This document shows, piece after piece, positions 1-7,994 of a stretch of DNA of 55,957 bases. The DNA lies in the NCBI GenBank assembly GCA_028284775.1, contig JANQRB010000067.1, positions 1 through 55,957 of the forward strand. Reading direction: 5' to 3'. How positions within the stretch are numbered: position 1 is the stretch's first letter; every line of letters begins with the position of its first letter. This stretch comes from Candidatus Kapaibacterium sp. (GTDB taxonomy: Bacteria; Bacteroidota; Ignavibacteria; Kapaibacteriales; UBA7675). The notes beneath the pieces are model-generated. The model was given only the letters and a program-made list of their open reading frames with translations. It was not told the origin of the DNA and did no database searches. The position numbers and the translations under genes are program-made.

Positions 1-81
1 CTCCAGCACTTTGATCATTCGGCGCCCCACCAGTCCGGTGGCGCCGACAACCGCAACATTGTATCGCTTCTGCGTTGCCAT
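1..81 (-). CDS. asd: Aspartate-semialdehyde dehydrogenase, N-terminal fragment
   Basis: Only the first 27 codons are inside the window; the gene runs off the left edge on the minus strand. The translation starts MATQKRYNVAVVGATGLVGR, a Rossmann nucleotide-binding start (GATGLVG) that is characteristic of aspartate-semialdehyde dehydrogenase, which makes the branch-point intermediate for lysine/diaminopimelate, threonine and methionine. The distant dapD in this window belongs to the same pathway. A TATATTTG (complement 88-95) lies only 6 bp upstream of the ATG; if it is a real -7 element the transcript would be almost leaderless, but no matching -33 TTG is seen. N-acetyl-gamma-glutamyl-phosphate reductase (ArgC) starts similarly, so the call rests on a short stretch. 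Confidence 0.75.
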   Translation of the reverse strand, partial: MATQKRYNVAVVGATGLVGRRMIKVLE

Positions 82-201
82 AGCCTGCAAATATAAAACA
101 AATATGTGAAACGGCTGTGGCGGTTCCGATCCTTACCTGCCTGCGCAGCTCCTGCTTTCCCCGACGGCCGGCCGGTAAGCATTTCGGCATAGCGCTGCGA
201 G

Positions 202-1539
202 TTACTCCGTACCCGAGATGCGCAGCCTGACAGATTCGATACTGCGTCGGCTTTTCTTCAAAACAGTCAGCTCGTAGCCCTCAAAAGTCATCGATTCATT
301 AACATCGGGAATTTTTTCAAAGATGACATTGACGAGACCGCCGACGGTTTCATACTCTTCACCTTCCGGCAGGGGCGAGGGCAGCAGATCGTTGACATCG
401 GCGATCGTTGCGGCGGCGTTCACAATGTATTCGTTGGCGTTGCTTTCTTTAACTACCGGTTCTTCCTCGTCGTATTCATCCTGGATTTCGCCCACGAGCT
501 CTTCGATGATATCTTCCATGGTCACGATGCCGGCTGTTCCGCCAAACTCGTCGAGGACGATTGCCATATGTAATTTTTGCTGTTGAAATTCACGCAGCAG
601 ATCGCTGATTTTCTTATTCTCGGAAACAAAATATGCCGGTCGCAGAACATCCTGCAGCAGAATGAGATTGCGATGGGTTATCATCGTTAACACATCCTTG
701 GTATAGACAACACCGATTATGTTGTCGATACTGTCCTGGAAAACCGGTACGCGCGAATATCCTTCCTCGGTCAAAGTCTGAAGTATTTTGTCGGTCGTGG
801 TAGCGACATCGAGCGCCATAATTTGCGGGCGCGCCACCATAATCTGCCGGGCGCTGCGTTCGCTGAAGTCAAAGACGTTTTTGATAAGCTCGTGCTCGGT
901 GGAAAGGATCGTGCCTGTTTCCCGACTCTGGTCGAGCAGCAGCAACAAATCCTCGGCACTGTGAATCTCGCTGCGCGGCACGCTTCGCAGGCCAACCAGG
1001 TGGAGCAATGCGGTTGCGAGCCTGTCGACGATCCAGATGACAGGGTAGAATAGCCGGTAAAAAAAATGCAGGGGCGCTGCCGTAGCTACAGCCGCAAGCG
1101 TGGGACGATGAAAACCGAGCGCCTTCGGAATCAGTTCGCCGAAGACGACGTGGACGATGGTCAGAAGGGTAAATGTCAGTAGAAAGGCGAAAAAGGCGTA
1201 AAATTGCTCCAGCCCGATGCCGATGCCGAGGGACGTGTCGACATAACGTAGCAGGTCTGCGGTGCCGACAGCATCCAACAATGGCGTAATCAGGCCGGTC
1301 GCCACACCTTGACCGCACCATCCCAGGCCGAGGCTGGCTACGGTAATTCCCAGTTGAGCGGCTGACAGGAAGGCATGTGGGTGCTGCTGAATAGCATTGG
1401 CCAATCCGGCGGCGCGGCTGCCGGTTCTGGCTTTGACTTCCAGACGACCCACGCGAACCTTGACAATTGCAAATTCAGTGATTACGAAAAAGCCGTTGAG
1501 GACTACCAGCAGGAGCGGCAGCGCTGCGTCAGCGATCAT
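202..1539 (-). CDS. CBS-domain membrane protein (CorC/hemolysin family, CNNM-like)
   Basis: 445 residues with the full three-part layout of the HlyC/CorC family. A DUF21/CNNM transmembrane domain (about residues 1-190) opens with a hydrophobic helix followed by TEFAIVKVR. A CBS pair follows (about 210-350), including EEGYSRVPVFQDSIDNIIG and the second-CBS motif VLDEFGGTAGIVTMEDI. A C-terminal CorC_HlyC domain (about 370-445) completes it. Family members are inner-membrane proteins linked to magnesium/cobalt efflux or resistance; the hemolysin name is historical. The long acidic linker EIQDEYDEEEP is normal for the family. It stands alone between asd and recO on the minus strand. The ion specificity cannot be read from sequence. 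Confidence 0.9.
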   Translation of the reverse strand: MIADAALPLLLVVLNGFFVITEFAIVKVRVGRLEVKARTGSRAAGLANAIQQHPHAFLSAAQLGITVASLGLGWCGQGVATGLITPLLDAVGTADLLRYVDTSLGIGIGLEQFYAFFAFLLTFTLLTIVHVVFGELIPKALGFHRPTLAAVATAAPLHFFYRLFYPVIWIVDRLATALLHLVGLRSVPRSEIHSAEDLLLLLDQSRETGTILSTEHELIKNVFDFSERSARQIMVARPQIMALDVATTTDKILQTLTEEGYSRVPVFQDSIDNIIGVVYTKDVLTMITHRNLILLQDVLRPAYFVSENKKISDLLREFQQQKLHMAIVLDEFGGTAGIVTMEDIIEELVGEIQDEYDEEEPVVKESNANEYIVNAAATIADVNDLLPSPLPEGEEYETVGGLVNVIFEKIPDVNESMTFEGYELTVLKKSRRSIESVRLRISGTE

Positions 1540-1619
1540 AGTGGCTAAATCTCAATTCACGACAATTCTGCCCGAATGTACTAAATATATTGCATAAGTG
1601 CATTCAGAATTTCCCGATC

Positions 1620-2405
1620 TCATACCTGCTTATTCGGCAGCCCCTGCTGCACCGCTCGCAAAAAGCCGTCTGTGCGCGCTGTAAGCCGTTTTTCAAGGTG
1701 AAATTCAAAGTAGCGATTCAAAAATTCACGCAACTCCTGCCGCTGTCGTTGTGTGCTGACAATTCCGGGCAGCTTTTCCGGCTGCAGCATCACGATCCTT
1801 TGCAGCATCTCCAATGATTCTGCGGCGATGGAAAAATTACGCGTGCCGCCATCAAGCGAAGCCTGTCGGGGCGCCGCCGTCGTCAGCGAAAGTGTAAAGC
1901 CCGCGGCATCGGTCGCTAATGCCTTACGATCGCTGTCAGCGTATTGCATTGGCTGAAGTCCAAATCCCAGCAGTCCGGCGAGACGAATCTGAAAATAGAA
2001 CAAGAGTGTCTGTTCGTCCACGGCCGGATTGTTTAAGGCCTGCATACTTTGTTTGAGCAGGGAATAGAGGTCGGGATTACAATCTTCATCGAGTTGGGAT
2101 GTGTAGATGGCTTCGGCAATGCTGAATCCCACCGTCAGGCGCTCGAATGAATCGGCGATCGTCCGCAGGGGTATCGCGAGCTCCGCCTGTGTTAAGGTGT
2201 GCAGATCGCGTCGAGGATGGTGATAGAGGCTGATACTGCTGAATGAAAGCGGGTCAAGAGCGCTGCCGAACTTGTTTTTGGCACGGCGGGCTCCTTTGGC
2301 GATGGCATTGCAACGACCAAAATCATGGGTATAAAGTGCTATGAGCTTGCTGCTCTCGCGATACTTGCGCGATTTCAACACAAAGGCTTCCGTTGTAACG
2401 AGCAT
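1620..2405 (-). CDS. recO: DNA repair protein RecO
   Basis: 261 residues from the ATG at 2405, which gives the canonical RecO start MLVTTEAFVLKSRKYRESSK and the N-terminal OB-fold; the open frame extends 15 codons further upstream but that part does not look like RecO. The OB-fold continues with LIALYTHDFGRCNAIAKGARR, followed by the helical RecO C-terminal domain (about 85-255). RecO loads RecA onto SSB-coated single-stranded DNA with RecR and anneals complementary strands. I do not see the zinc-binding cysteine cluster found in some RecO proteins. The gene is divergent from the tRNA-Asn gene, sharing an 84 bp gap. Confidence 0.9.
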   Translation of the reverse strand: MLVTTEAFVLKSRKYRESSKLIALYTHDFGRCNAIAKGARRAKNKFGSALDPLSFSSISLYHHPRRDLHTLTQAELAIPLRTIADSFERLTVGFSIAEAIYTSQLDEDCNPDLYSLLKQSMQALNNPAVDEQTLLFYFQIRLAGLLGFGLQPMQYADSDRKALATDAAGFTLSLTTAAPRQASLDGGTRNFSIAAESLEMLQRIVMLQPEKLPGIVSTQRQRQELREFLNRYFEFHLEKRLTARTDGFLRAVQQGLPNKQV

Positions 2406-2444
2406 CGACACTACTCTGCTAAACCGCGTGAATGAAAAAATGTT

Positions 2445-2474
2445 TTGCAAATTACGAAATGGGCCATAACTTTG
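2445..2474 (+). promoter_or_regulatory. Bacteroidetes-type promoter of tRNA-Asn
   Basis: TTG at 2445-2447 (within TTTTG) and TAACTTTG at 2467-2474 are separated by 19 bp. This matches the Bacteroidetes primary sigma consensus of -33 TTG and -7 TAnnTTTG. The tRNA starts 15 bp downstream, so transcription would begin about 10 bp before the mature 5' end. Confidence 0.7.
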
Positions 2475-2489
2475 CAGTTCTCTTGTAAT

Positions 2490-2564
2490 TCCGGAGTAGC
2501 TCAGTTTGGTTAGAGCAAGTGACTGTTAATCACTGGGTCGGGGGTTCAAGTCCCTCCTCCGGAG
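2490..2564 (+). tRNA. tRNA-Asn (GTT anticodon)
   Basis: Complete cloverleaf. The 7-bp acceptor stem TCCGGAG pairs with CTCCGGA (2557-2563). The D arm is GCTCAGTTTGGTTAGAGC. The anticodon arm is AGTGA-CTGTTAA-TCACT with anticodon GTT. The T arm has loop TTCAAGT and a five-pair stem including one G-T. The discriminator base is G. The 3' CCA is not encoded (CAA follows), as is usual in this group. Confidence 0.97.
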
Positions 2565-2601
2565 CAACGTAGCGGCCTTCAAGTTGCCGACAAATAAAAA
2601 G

Positions 2602-2631
2602 ACCCCGCAGACAATCTGCAGGGTTTTTTTT
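2602..2631 (+). terminator. Rho-independent terminator after tRNA-Asn
   Basis: A stem ACCCCGCAGA / TCTGCAGGGT with a CAA loop and one internal mismatch is followed by eight T. It lies 38 bp after the tRNA and ends its transcript just before the convergent hybrid kinase gene. Confidence 0.85.
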
Positions 2632-2682
2632 GTTTTCAGCACTGGGGCGCTTGCTCGCGTCCTCGGCAAATAACTTTCATCG

Positions 2683-5508
2683 TCAACAGACCGGCACCTG
2701 ACCAAGTATCCCCGCCAGGGATTCCATCAAACGCTTCCGATTGAATGGCTTGGCGATATAATCGCAAAAGCCTTCGGAAAGATACTTTTCGCGGTCGTCG
2801 TGCATCGCGAAAGCCGTTACCGCGATCGCCGGCGTTTTGTGGTAGCCTTCGATCTGGCGCATCCGCCGCAATGTATCGACGCCGTCCATTGATCTCTTGC
2901 CAAGATTAATGTCCATCAGCACGACATCATAAGAATTGCGTTGACAAAGGCCGAGTGCCTTATCGCCGTCACTGGCGATGTCCGTCGTACAGAGATCTTT
3001 GACGAAGTGCGATACCAGCTCCTGCCCCACGCGATCGTCTTCCACGAGCAGAATTTTCGGTCGTTCCGTGCTGAATCTTGCAGCGGATTGTAGTGGCGTC
3101 TGCCGCTGGAAACGCTGCAGCTGAGTTTCGACCACCGGGAACGACATGTTAACGACTGTTCCATTCCCTACAATACTGTCGATGTGCAGGGAGCCAAACA
3201 TTTTGGCCGTCAGCCGCTGCAGCACGGTCAATCCCAATTCGGCTTCCCGGAGATCCGATTTCCTCTGTCCGGCGTCTCTGAGGTTATTCTCGAAAACTCG
3301 TGCCAGGCGGGCCGGCGAAATTCCCACGCCTGAATCACGGACACTGATTTGCAGGCGCGGTTTTTCGCCGGCCGTCATACATTGCAAATCAATACTCACG
3401 CAACCCTGCCCGGTATGTTTGATCGCATTTTCAATGAGATTGCCTAATAACAACTTGAAGGTGTCGGGATCGGCCAGGATACGCTTCTGCTGCGAGGCAT
3501 CGTTCATAATCAGCTTCAGCCCTTTACGTTCGGCAGCCGGATGATAGTGCGTTATGACTTCTTCGATTTCATCAGCGGGTGCAAAATTAACAAAGTTCAG
3601 GAACTCGACACCGGAATCGAGCAAAGCCAGTGCGCCGATGTTACCGATGCGGGTCAGCATTTGTTCTGCGCTGGCGTGAATATTGTTCGCTGCAGAAAGC
3701 AGCGCATCCGATCCCAGCTCGCGAACCAGAACCGATGAAAACCCGAGGATGCCGTTCAAGGTCGTTCGAAGGTCGTATTGGAGCTGTGTGATAAGCTCCG
3801 TCGTCAGAATACTCTGTTCCTGTACCTGCGCCTGACGTTGTTGGAGATCGCTTTTTACCGATTTCAATTCGTTGATATTCTGCACGATCGCAATCGCCTG
3901 CGGCTTGTCATCGCCCTCCTGCGTTAATGAGCTAAAGGCGCAGCGGGTCCATACTGTACGACCGGCCTTATCCAGCAGCCGGATCTCCAAGTGCATCTTG
4001 CCGCCACTCGATTCCAGGATTTCGTGCTGAAGGGCCTGAATTGCAGCCTGATCATCGGGATGTACCAGATCCCTGAGAGTGCGAAATTTGAGCTCGCCGG
4101 AGGTGTATCCAAGTGTTCGACACAGAACAGCATTCGAGTGTCTGATTGAACAGCCGGCGTCAAAGTACAACAGGCCGTGGCCGGCGTGCTCCATGGCCTG
4201 CTGCAGTCTCTTGTCACGCATCCGCAGCTCGCGCAGATGTTCTTCGGCGCTGATATCCTCTGCCACACAAAGGAAGGCCGGCCGGCCATTATAACGCAAT
4301 ACACTGGCCGTGACATTGAGAGTCAGCTCCCTGCCGCCACGGCCGTATTGAGTTGTCTTGAAATGAATAGTACTGTTTTTATTGGGCTCGCTATTCAACA
4401 GAGGCAGATCCTTGCCGGCTTGCGGACTGAGATGGAGGAGGGGCAGCCCCAGCAGATCCGATTTTCGTTTTCCCAACATCCGACAGGCGCTGGCGTTGAT
4501 ATCCAGGATTTCGTGACTAAAGGTATGCAGGATAAATACGCCATTGTGTGAGTTTTCGAAGAGCAGCTTGAAGTCGCGCTCGGACTTCATCAATGCGTGC
4601 TGTACCAGACGCATTTCAGTGAGTCTGCGGGCAAACAGGATCATTTTCATGGCACCAGCGCCATCAGAGGCCAGTGTATGCAGGGTGAAGCGGCAGTCGA
4701 AGGCGGCATCGCCCGGATGGTGAATCGTTAGCTCGCCGGAGCGCGCGCCATGTTTCTCCATAGCAGATCGGAGCAGGCCGCGGTAGATCGTCTGCGCATC
4801 GCCTTTAAGCAGATCGCCAAGCTTGGGGCATTCGACGCGACCCTGGGGCAATGCCAGAATATCCCGCATCGCCGGATTGAGATCGAGAATCCGGCCCTCG
4901 GCATCAAGCAGGCAGATGCCTTCGTCTGAATGATCCACTGTCGTTCGCAAATCGGCGGCGGACTGGCGATAAGCAGTGGCCAGCGTCAGAGTCGAATAGA
5001 TTGTCAGGGAGTCTTCGCCGTCGCTGGCGCCGGCAAATAATTCTTCGTCAATGAAACGCAGTCCGCCGTTTTTTATACGAATCCGATAAGCAATTTTGCA
5101 GCGTTCAAGTCCTGTGTACAAAAGCTGATGAATAGCGCTGAAATAGCGAATCCGGTCTTCCGCTACGATGATGTTCCAGAATTGAAGCTCACCACTTAAA
5201 CAATCCCTGCCGTGGTACCCTGTCAGGCTGTCAAAAGAAGCCGAAATAAAAACCGGACGAAACTCTCTGCCGCAGCTCCATTCGATAAAGGTGGCTCGGG
5301 GCGTTATCGCCGACGGTGTGGATACGGCAGACTGGTCCGCCGCGACGGCGTTCCTGGAATGGCTCGTTTTGTCCGCGGCGCCGAGAGCGGATGTGTGAAC
5401 CGGCATACATGCGCCTGGGACAAGATCATCAACGATGCGCAGCATGTGAACGAATGAAGAATCGTCACTGCAGCACTTACGCAGCTTCCATAAATGTTCA
5501 ATTGTCAT
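2683..5508 (-). CDS. Hybrid sensor kinase, four PAS domains plus receiver, H-box His replaced by Tyr
   Basis: 941 residues, no signal peptide or membrane segment, so cytoplasmic. In order: four PAS-like domains (about 70-180, 185-300, 305-425, 430-560), a dimerisation/HisKA-like helix pair (575-640), an HATPase domain (670-790) and a C-terminal receiver (815-935). The ATPase keeps the N box NLIENAIKH and the G1 box RDSGVGI; the second glycine box is weakened (EAELGLTV). The receiver keeps LLVEDD, the phospho-acceptor Asp866 in VVLMDINL, and the lysine in IAKPF. The H-box reads QLQYDLRTTLNGILG where the usual pattern is SHDLRTPLNGIL; residue 578, the phosphorylated His position, is Tyr (TAC, complement 3775-3777). 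Autophosphorylation at the normal site should therefore be impossible. The start is uncertain; an in-frame MLRIVDD at residue 22 is an alternative. Confidence 0.85.
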   Translation of the reverse strand: MTIEHLWKLRKCCSDDSSFVHMLRIVDDLVPGACMPVHTSALGAADKTSHSRNAVAADQSAVSTPSAITPRATFIEWSCGREFRPVFISASFDSLTGYHGRDCLSGELQFWNIIVAEDRIRYFSAIHQLLYTGLERCKIAYRIRIKNGGLRFIDEELFAGASDGEDSLTIYSTLTLATAYRQSAADLRTTVDHSDEGICLLDAEGRILDLNPAMRDILALPQGRVECPKLGDLLKGDAQTIYRGLLRSAMEKHGARSGELTIHHPGDAAFDCRFTLHTLASDGAGAMKMILFARRLTEMRLVQHALMKSERDFKLLFENSHNGVFILHTFSHEILDINASACRMLGKRKSDLLGLPLLHLSPQAGKDLPLLNSEPNKNSTIHFKTTQYGRGGRELTLNVTASVLRYNGRPAFLCVAEDISAEEHLRELRMRDKRLQQAMEHAGHGLLYFDAGCSIRHSNAVLCRTLGYTSGELKFRTLRDLVHPDDQAAIQALQHEILESSGGKMHLEIRLLDKAGRTVWTRCAFSSLTQEGDDKPQAIAIVQNINELKSVKSDLQQRQAQVQEQSILTTELITQLQYDLRTTLNGILGFSSVLVRELGSDALLSAANNIHASAEQMLTRIGNIGALALLDSGVEFLNFVNFAPADEIEEVITHYHPAAERKGLKLIMNDASQQKRILADPDTFKLLLGNLIENAIKHTGQGCVSIDLQCMTAGEKPRLQISVRDSGVGISPARLARVFENNLRDAGQRKSDLREAELGLTVLQRLTAKMFGSLHIDSIVGNGTVVNMSFPVVETQLQRFQRQTPLQSAARFSTERPKILLVEDDRVGQELVSHFVKDLCTTDIASDGDKALGLCQRNSYDVVLMDINLGKRSMDGVDTLRRMRQIEGYHKTPAIAVTAFAMHDDREKYLSEGFCDYIAKPFNRKRLMESLAGILGQVPVC

Positions 5509-5636
5509 AATCTGCGAACTCGATCTAAAAACTGCTTAACCGTGCACTCGGGCAGTATTTGAGCGGATGTTAATATCTTGCTGCCTGAATATCCGATTTT
5601 TCGGGTAGAATTACAATCGGAAAGCTTTGTGCAACA

Positions 5637-6437
5637 TTACTCTTTTGATGCGTGTTCCCTCTGGCGGCGGGAGTCGCTGCAGCTTTCGGCCTGCGCTTCG
5701 GCAAGGCGCCAGATTTTCTGGCATGCAAAACGGTTTTCATACAGCGCTCGTCCGATCACAATTGAATCGACGCCATAGGGGCAGAGCTGCTGTAAACGCC
5801 ACAATTGTTGTACCGTGGCAACGCCGCCGGCGGCGGTGACGCGTAAGCCGGACTCGACAGCGATACGCTGAAGTGCCTGGTAGTTGGGACCGGCCAGCGA
5901 GCCTTCGCGCCCGACATCTGCGTATACCAATCGCATCCCGCCTAGCTCCCGTACGAACAATGCGAAGGCGCTGTCGCGTTCCGCGGCTACGTCCTTGTCA
6001 TGCTGAACTTTGCCATCCGATGCCCGGATACCAAAAACGATGCGACTGGGAGAGTACTCGCGAAGCAATGTGCGTACTCCTTCTGGATCGCGCCGCGCCA
6101 GACGACTCACGATAATCCGATACACGCCGGCATCAAGCCAGAAGCGGCAGGCCTCCGTGTTTTCGAAACGCGAGAGCAAGGTAATCGGAATGTCGATCTG
6201 CCGGACCAAGTGGAGAATCGTCTTGGTATTACGTGTGCTATCGCGACCGGCATAGCCGTCACAGTCCTCTATCTGAATGCTTTTTGCGTTTTCACGTCGC
6301 CACAGACGTGCCAGCTGCAAAGGGTGAGTAGAATATTCAGCGTAGAGAGGGCCTGTGCCCGGCTCACCGCGAACGGTGTGACGACATTCGCCGCCCGAGA
6401 GGTCCATAGCCGGAATTACCAGCATTGTGCCCGCCAT
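5637..6437 (-). CDS. HisA/HisF-family (beta/alpha)8 barrel protein, divergent HisA-like
   Basis: 266 residues matching the HisA fold from end to end: start LVIPAMDLSGGECR, second-strand IQIEDCDGYAGR, and the C-terminal phosphate-binding strands TAAGGVATVQQL and SIVIGRALYENRF. Classical HisA isomerises ProFAR to PRFAR in histidine synthesis. Against T. maritima HisA as I remember it, the first catalytic Asp is kept (Asp12), but the second (Asp127) aligns with Arg138 in VFGIRASDGKV, Thr164 with a Ser in GREGSLAG, and the phosphate loop GGGIR is replaced by LSRFE. No other histidine genes are nearby; it lies 12 bp after ruvA on the same strand. The upstream GAGGTG supports the ATG at 6437. It may act on a different sugar phosphate. 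Confidence 0.72.
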   Translation of the reverse strand: MAGTMLVIPAMDLSGGECRHTVRGEPGTGPLYAEYSTHPLQLARLWRRENAKSIQIEDCDGYAGRDSTRNTKTILHLVRQIDIPITLLSRFENTEACRFWLDAGVYRIIVSRLARRDPEGVRTLLREYSPSRIVFGIRASDGKVQHDKDVAAERDSAFALFVRELGGMRLVYADVGREGSLAGPNYQALQRIAVESGLRVTAAGGVATVQQLWRLQQLCPYGVDSIVIGRALYENRFACQKIWRLAEAQAESCSDSRRQREHASKE

Positions 6438-6449
6438 CGCACACCTCGT

Positions 6450-7061
6450 TCATTTCATGACATTGCGCAGAGCCTTCCGTATTACCTGCTCTACGCTCAG
6501 CTTCATATCGCGCTCCGACACAATCACCTCGCGGATCGCCTTGTCGGCAATCGGACGAGAATACCCTAAAGCCAGTAAGGCTGAAAGCGATTCCTGCCGG
6601 ACGTCAGTCTCCGTTTGCGCCTTGCCGATCTCACTATCGGGGGTGGGCGTGAGCGTGTCCTTGCTCAATTTGTCGCGCAGCTCCACGACGATGCGCTCGG
6701 CTGTTTTTTTGCCGACGCCGGGCAGCTTTTGCAGACTGCGAATATCCTGCTGGATAATGACCTGCTGCAAGTCCGCAAGACGAATGGACGAGAGTATTCC
6801 CAACGCTATTTTCGGTCCGATACCGGGAATGGAGGTCAGGAGTACAAAAGCGCTGCGATCCGCCGCATCGGTGAAGCCGAAGAGATCCATCGAGTCTTCG
6901 CGGACCACGAGTAAGGTCAGCAGCGTCACTTCGGTGTGAAGCTCGGGTAGTCGCTCCGCCGTCGTGAGAGGTACGTTAATGAGGTAACCGACCCCATGGC
7001 AATCGATAACTACCTCGGTATTTTGCTTGGCACTGAGCCGTCCCCGGATGTGTGCAATCAT
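6450..7061 (-). CDS. ruvA: Holliday junction branch-migration protein RuvA
   Basis: 203 residues, normal RuvA length. An N-terminal OB-fold starts MIAHIRGRLSAKQNTEVVID. Tandem helix-hairpin-helix motifs follow, with LLTSIPGIGPKIALGIL and LQKLPGVGKKTAERIVVEL (residues about 70-130). After an acidic linker comes a C-terminal UBA-like domain III (about 155-200), which contacts RuvB. RuvA tetramers bind four-way junctions and direct the RuvB motor. RuvB and RuvC are not in the window. It is followed 12 bp later by the HisA-like gene, suggesting a two-gene transcript. Confidence 0.96.
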   Translation of the reverse strand: MIAHIRGRLSAKQNTEVVIDCHGVGYLINVPLTTAERLPELHTEVTLLTLLVVREDSMDLFGFTDAADRSAFVLLTSIPGIGPKIALGILSSIRLADLQQVIIQQDIRSLQKLPGVGKKTAERIVVELRDKLSKDTLTPTPDSEIGKAQTETDVRQESLSALLALGYSRPIADKAIREVIVSERDMKLSVEQVIRKALRNVMK

Positions 7062-7464
7062 CAGCTCTTCGCCATTAACTGACAGGATTCGAATCGAAAT
7101 CGCAATATACGGAGTTTCTCGTTCTCATCGGAAATTCCAGGCAGGGCGGCGGTATTGGTCTGGCCTCGAATTCAGCGGCATGCTCAACCGATATAAGGCA
7201 GACTGACGCCTCTGCATTCGTAGCCTTGCCCATTGTCCACCGGCGATGGCAAACAACCGTTCGGGAGTGCTTCGTGCCCCATTATCCAGATCTGCCGTCC
7301 GCCGATATCTTCTTCCTTGTCTCTCAATATTCCATACCGTAAATCCCAGCCTTCCTGTGCAGTCCGCGCCGACCACGGCGCATCGGTGGATTAGGGCGTC
7401 GGGCATCGGCCCGAAGATTCCGAAGCCGCACGAAGTATCAAGCTGATCACATTATGGATGAAGG
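7062..7464. other. 403-bp intergenic region without a recognised gene
   Basis: It lies between the divergent ruvA and yraN. Short open frames exist on both strands (93 and 66 codons) but are arginine-rich, lack a plausible ribosome site and resemble no family I know. A TATATTGC on the ruvA side (complement strand near 7105) could be a -7 element for ruvA. No RNA gene, repeat or terminator is seen. Confidence 0.5.
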
Positions 7465-7833
7465 ATGAAGAAACAGAGCAATGAGCGGCAGGAACGAGGT
7501 CGGCAGGGTGAGGCGATGGCGCTTCAATTCTTACAATCTCGCGGCTATACGATCTGTGACCGCAATTTTCGTTTTGGTCGCCTCGGCGAGCTTGACATTA
7601 TCGCCGAGGATGGCGAATTCCTGGTATTTGTTGAAGTGAAGTTGCGCCGGTCGGCGAGCTATGGTCCGCCGGAGCTGGCGATCACGCCCGCCAAAAAACA
7701 CAAACTGCGTCAGCTCGGCAAAGCCTACCTCTACCTAAAGGGCATCCGGGAGCGGGATTGCCGTTTTGACATTATCGCGATTGATTACATTGCCGACGAC
7801 TGGAAAATCCGTCACATACGGAACGCTCTCTAG
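7465..7833 (+). CDS. YraN/UPF0102 family endonuclease-like protein
   Basis: 122 residues, typical of the UPF0102 (YraN) family, which has a restriction-endonuclease-like fold and unknown cellular function. Visible hallmarks are RGRQGEAMALQFLQSRGYTI near the N-terminus, the PD-(D/E)xK-like core GELDIIAEDGEFLVFVEVKLR (Asp, Glu and Lys of the presumptive nuclease site), and CRFDIIAIDY near the C-terminus. The gene is preceded by AAGG immediately before the ATG, a tight ribosome site. In many bacteria the gene lies near rnhB or ribosomal genes; here it stands alone, upstream of gmd on the same strand. Confidence 0.92.
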   Translation: MKKQSNERQERGRQGEAMALQFLQSRGYTICDRNFRFGRLGELDIIAEDGEFLVFVEVKLRRSASYGPPELAITPAKKHKLRQLGKAYLYLKGIRERDCRFDIIAIDYIADDWKIRHIRNAL

Positions 7834-7890
7834 CCTGCGGCCGACTGCGGCAGCGCCGAGAGGAGCGCTATTAATTGTGATCCGAAAACA

Positions 7891-7898
7891 TAACTTTG
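7891..7898 (+). promoter_or_regulatory. Possible -7 element (TAACTTTG) upstream of gmd
   Basis: TAACTTTG is identical to the -7 box of the tRNA-Asn promoter and lies about 97 bp before the gmd ATG. The only upstream TTG (7875-7877) is 13 bp away, too close for the usual 19-21 bp spacer, so this is a half-supported promoter. Confidence 0.35.
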
Positions 7899-7994
7899 GT
7901 ATATTGCAGCCTAGGCAAGCGCCGGACCACAGACCGTGTGAGGGCGCTTGACGTTTTCTTGGGTGAATGTAGGGAAAAACTGAAGCAAGAGACG

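Noticed and set aside
7125..7406. 93-codon minus-strand frame between ruvA and yraN
   Set aside because: Arg-rich, no ribosome site and no family resemblance.
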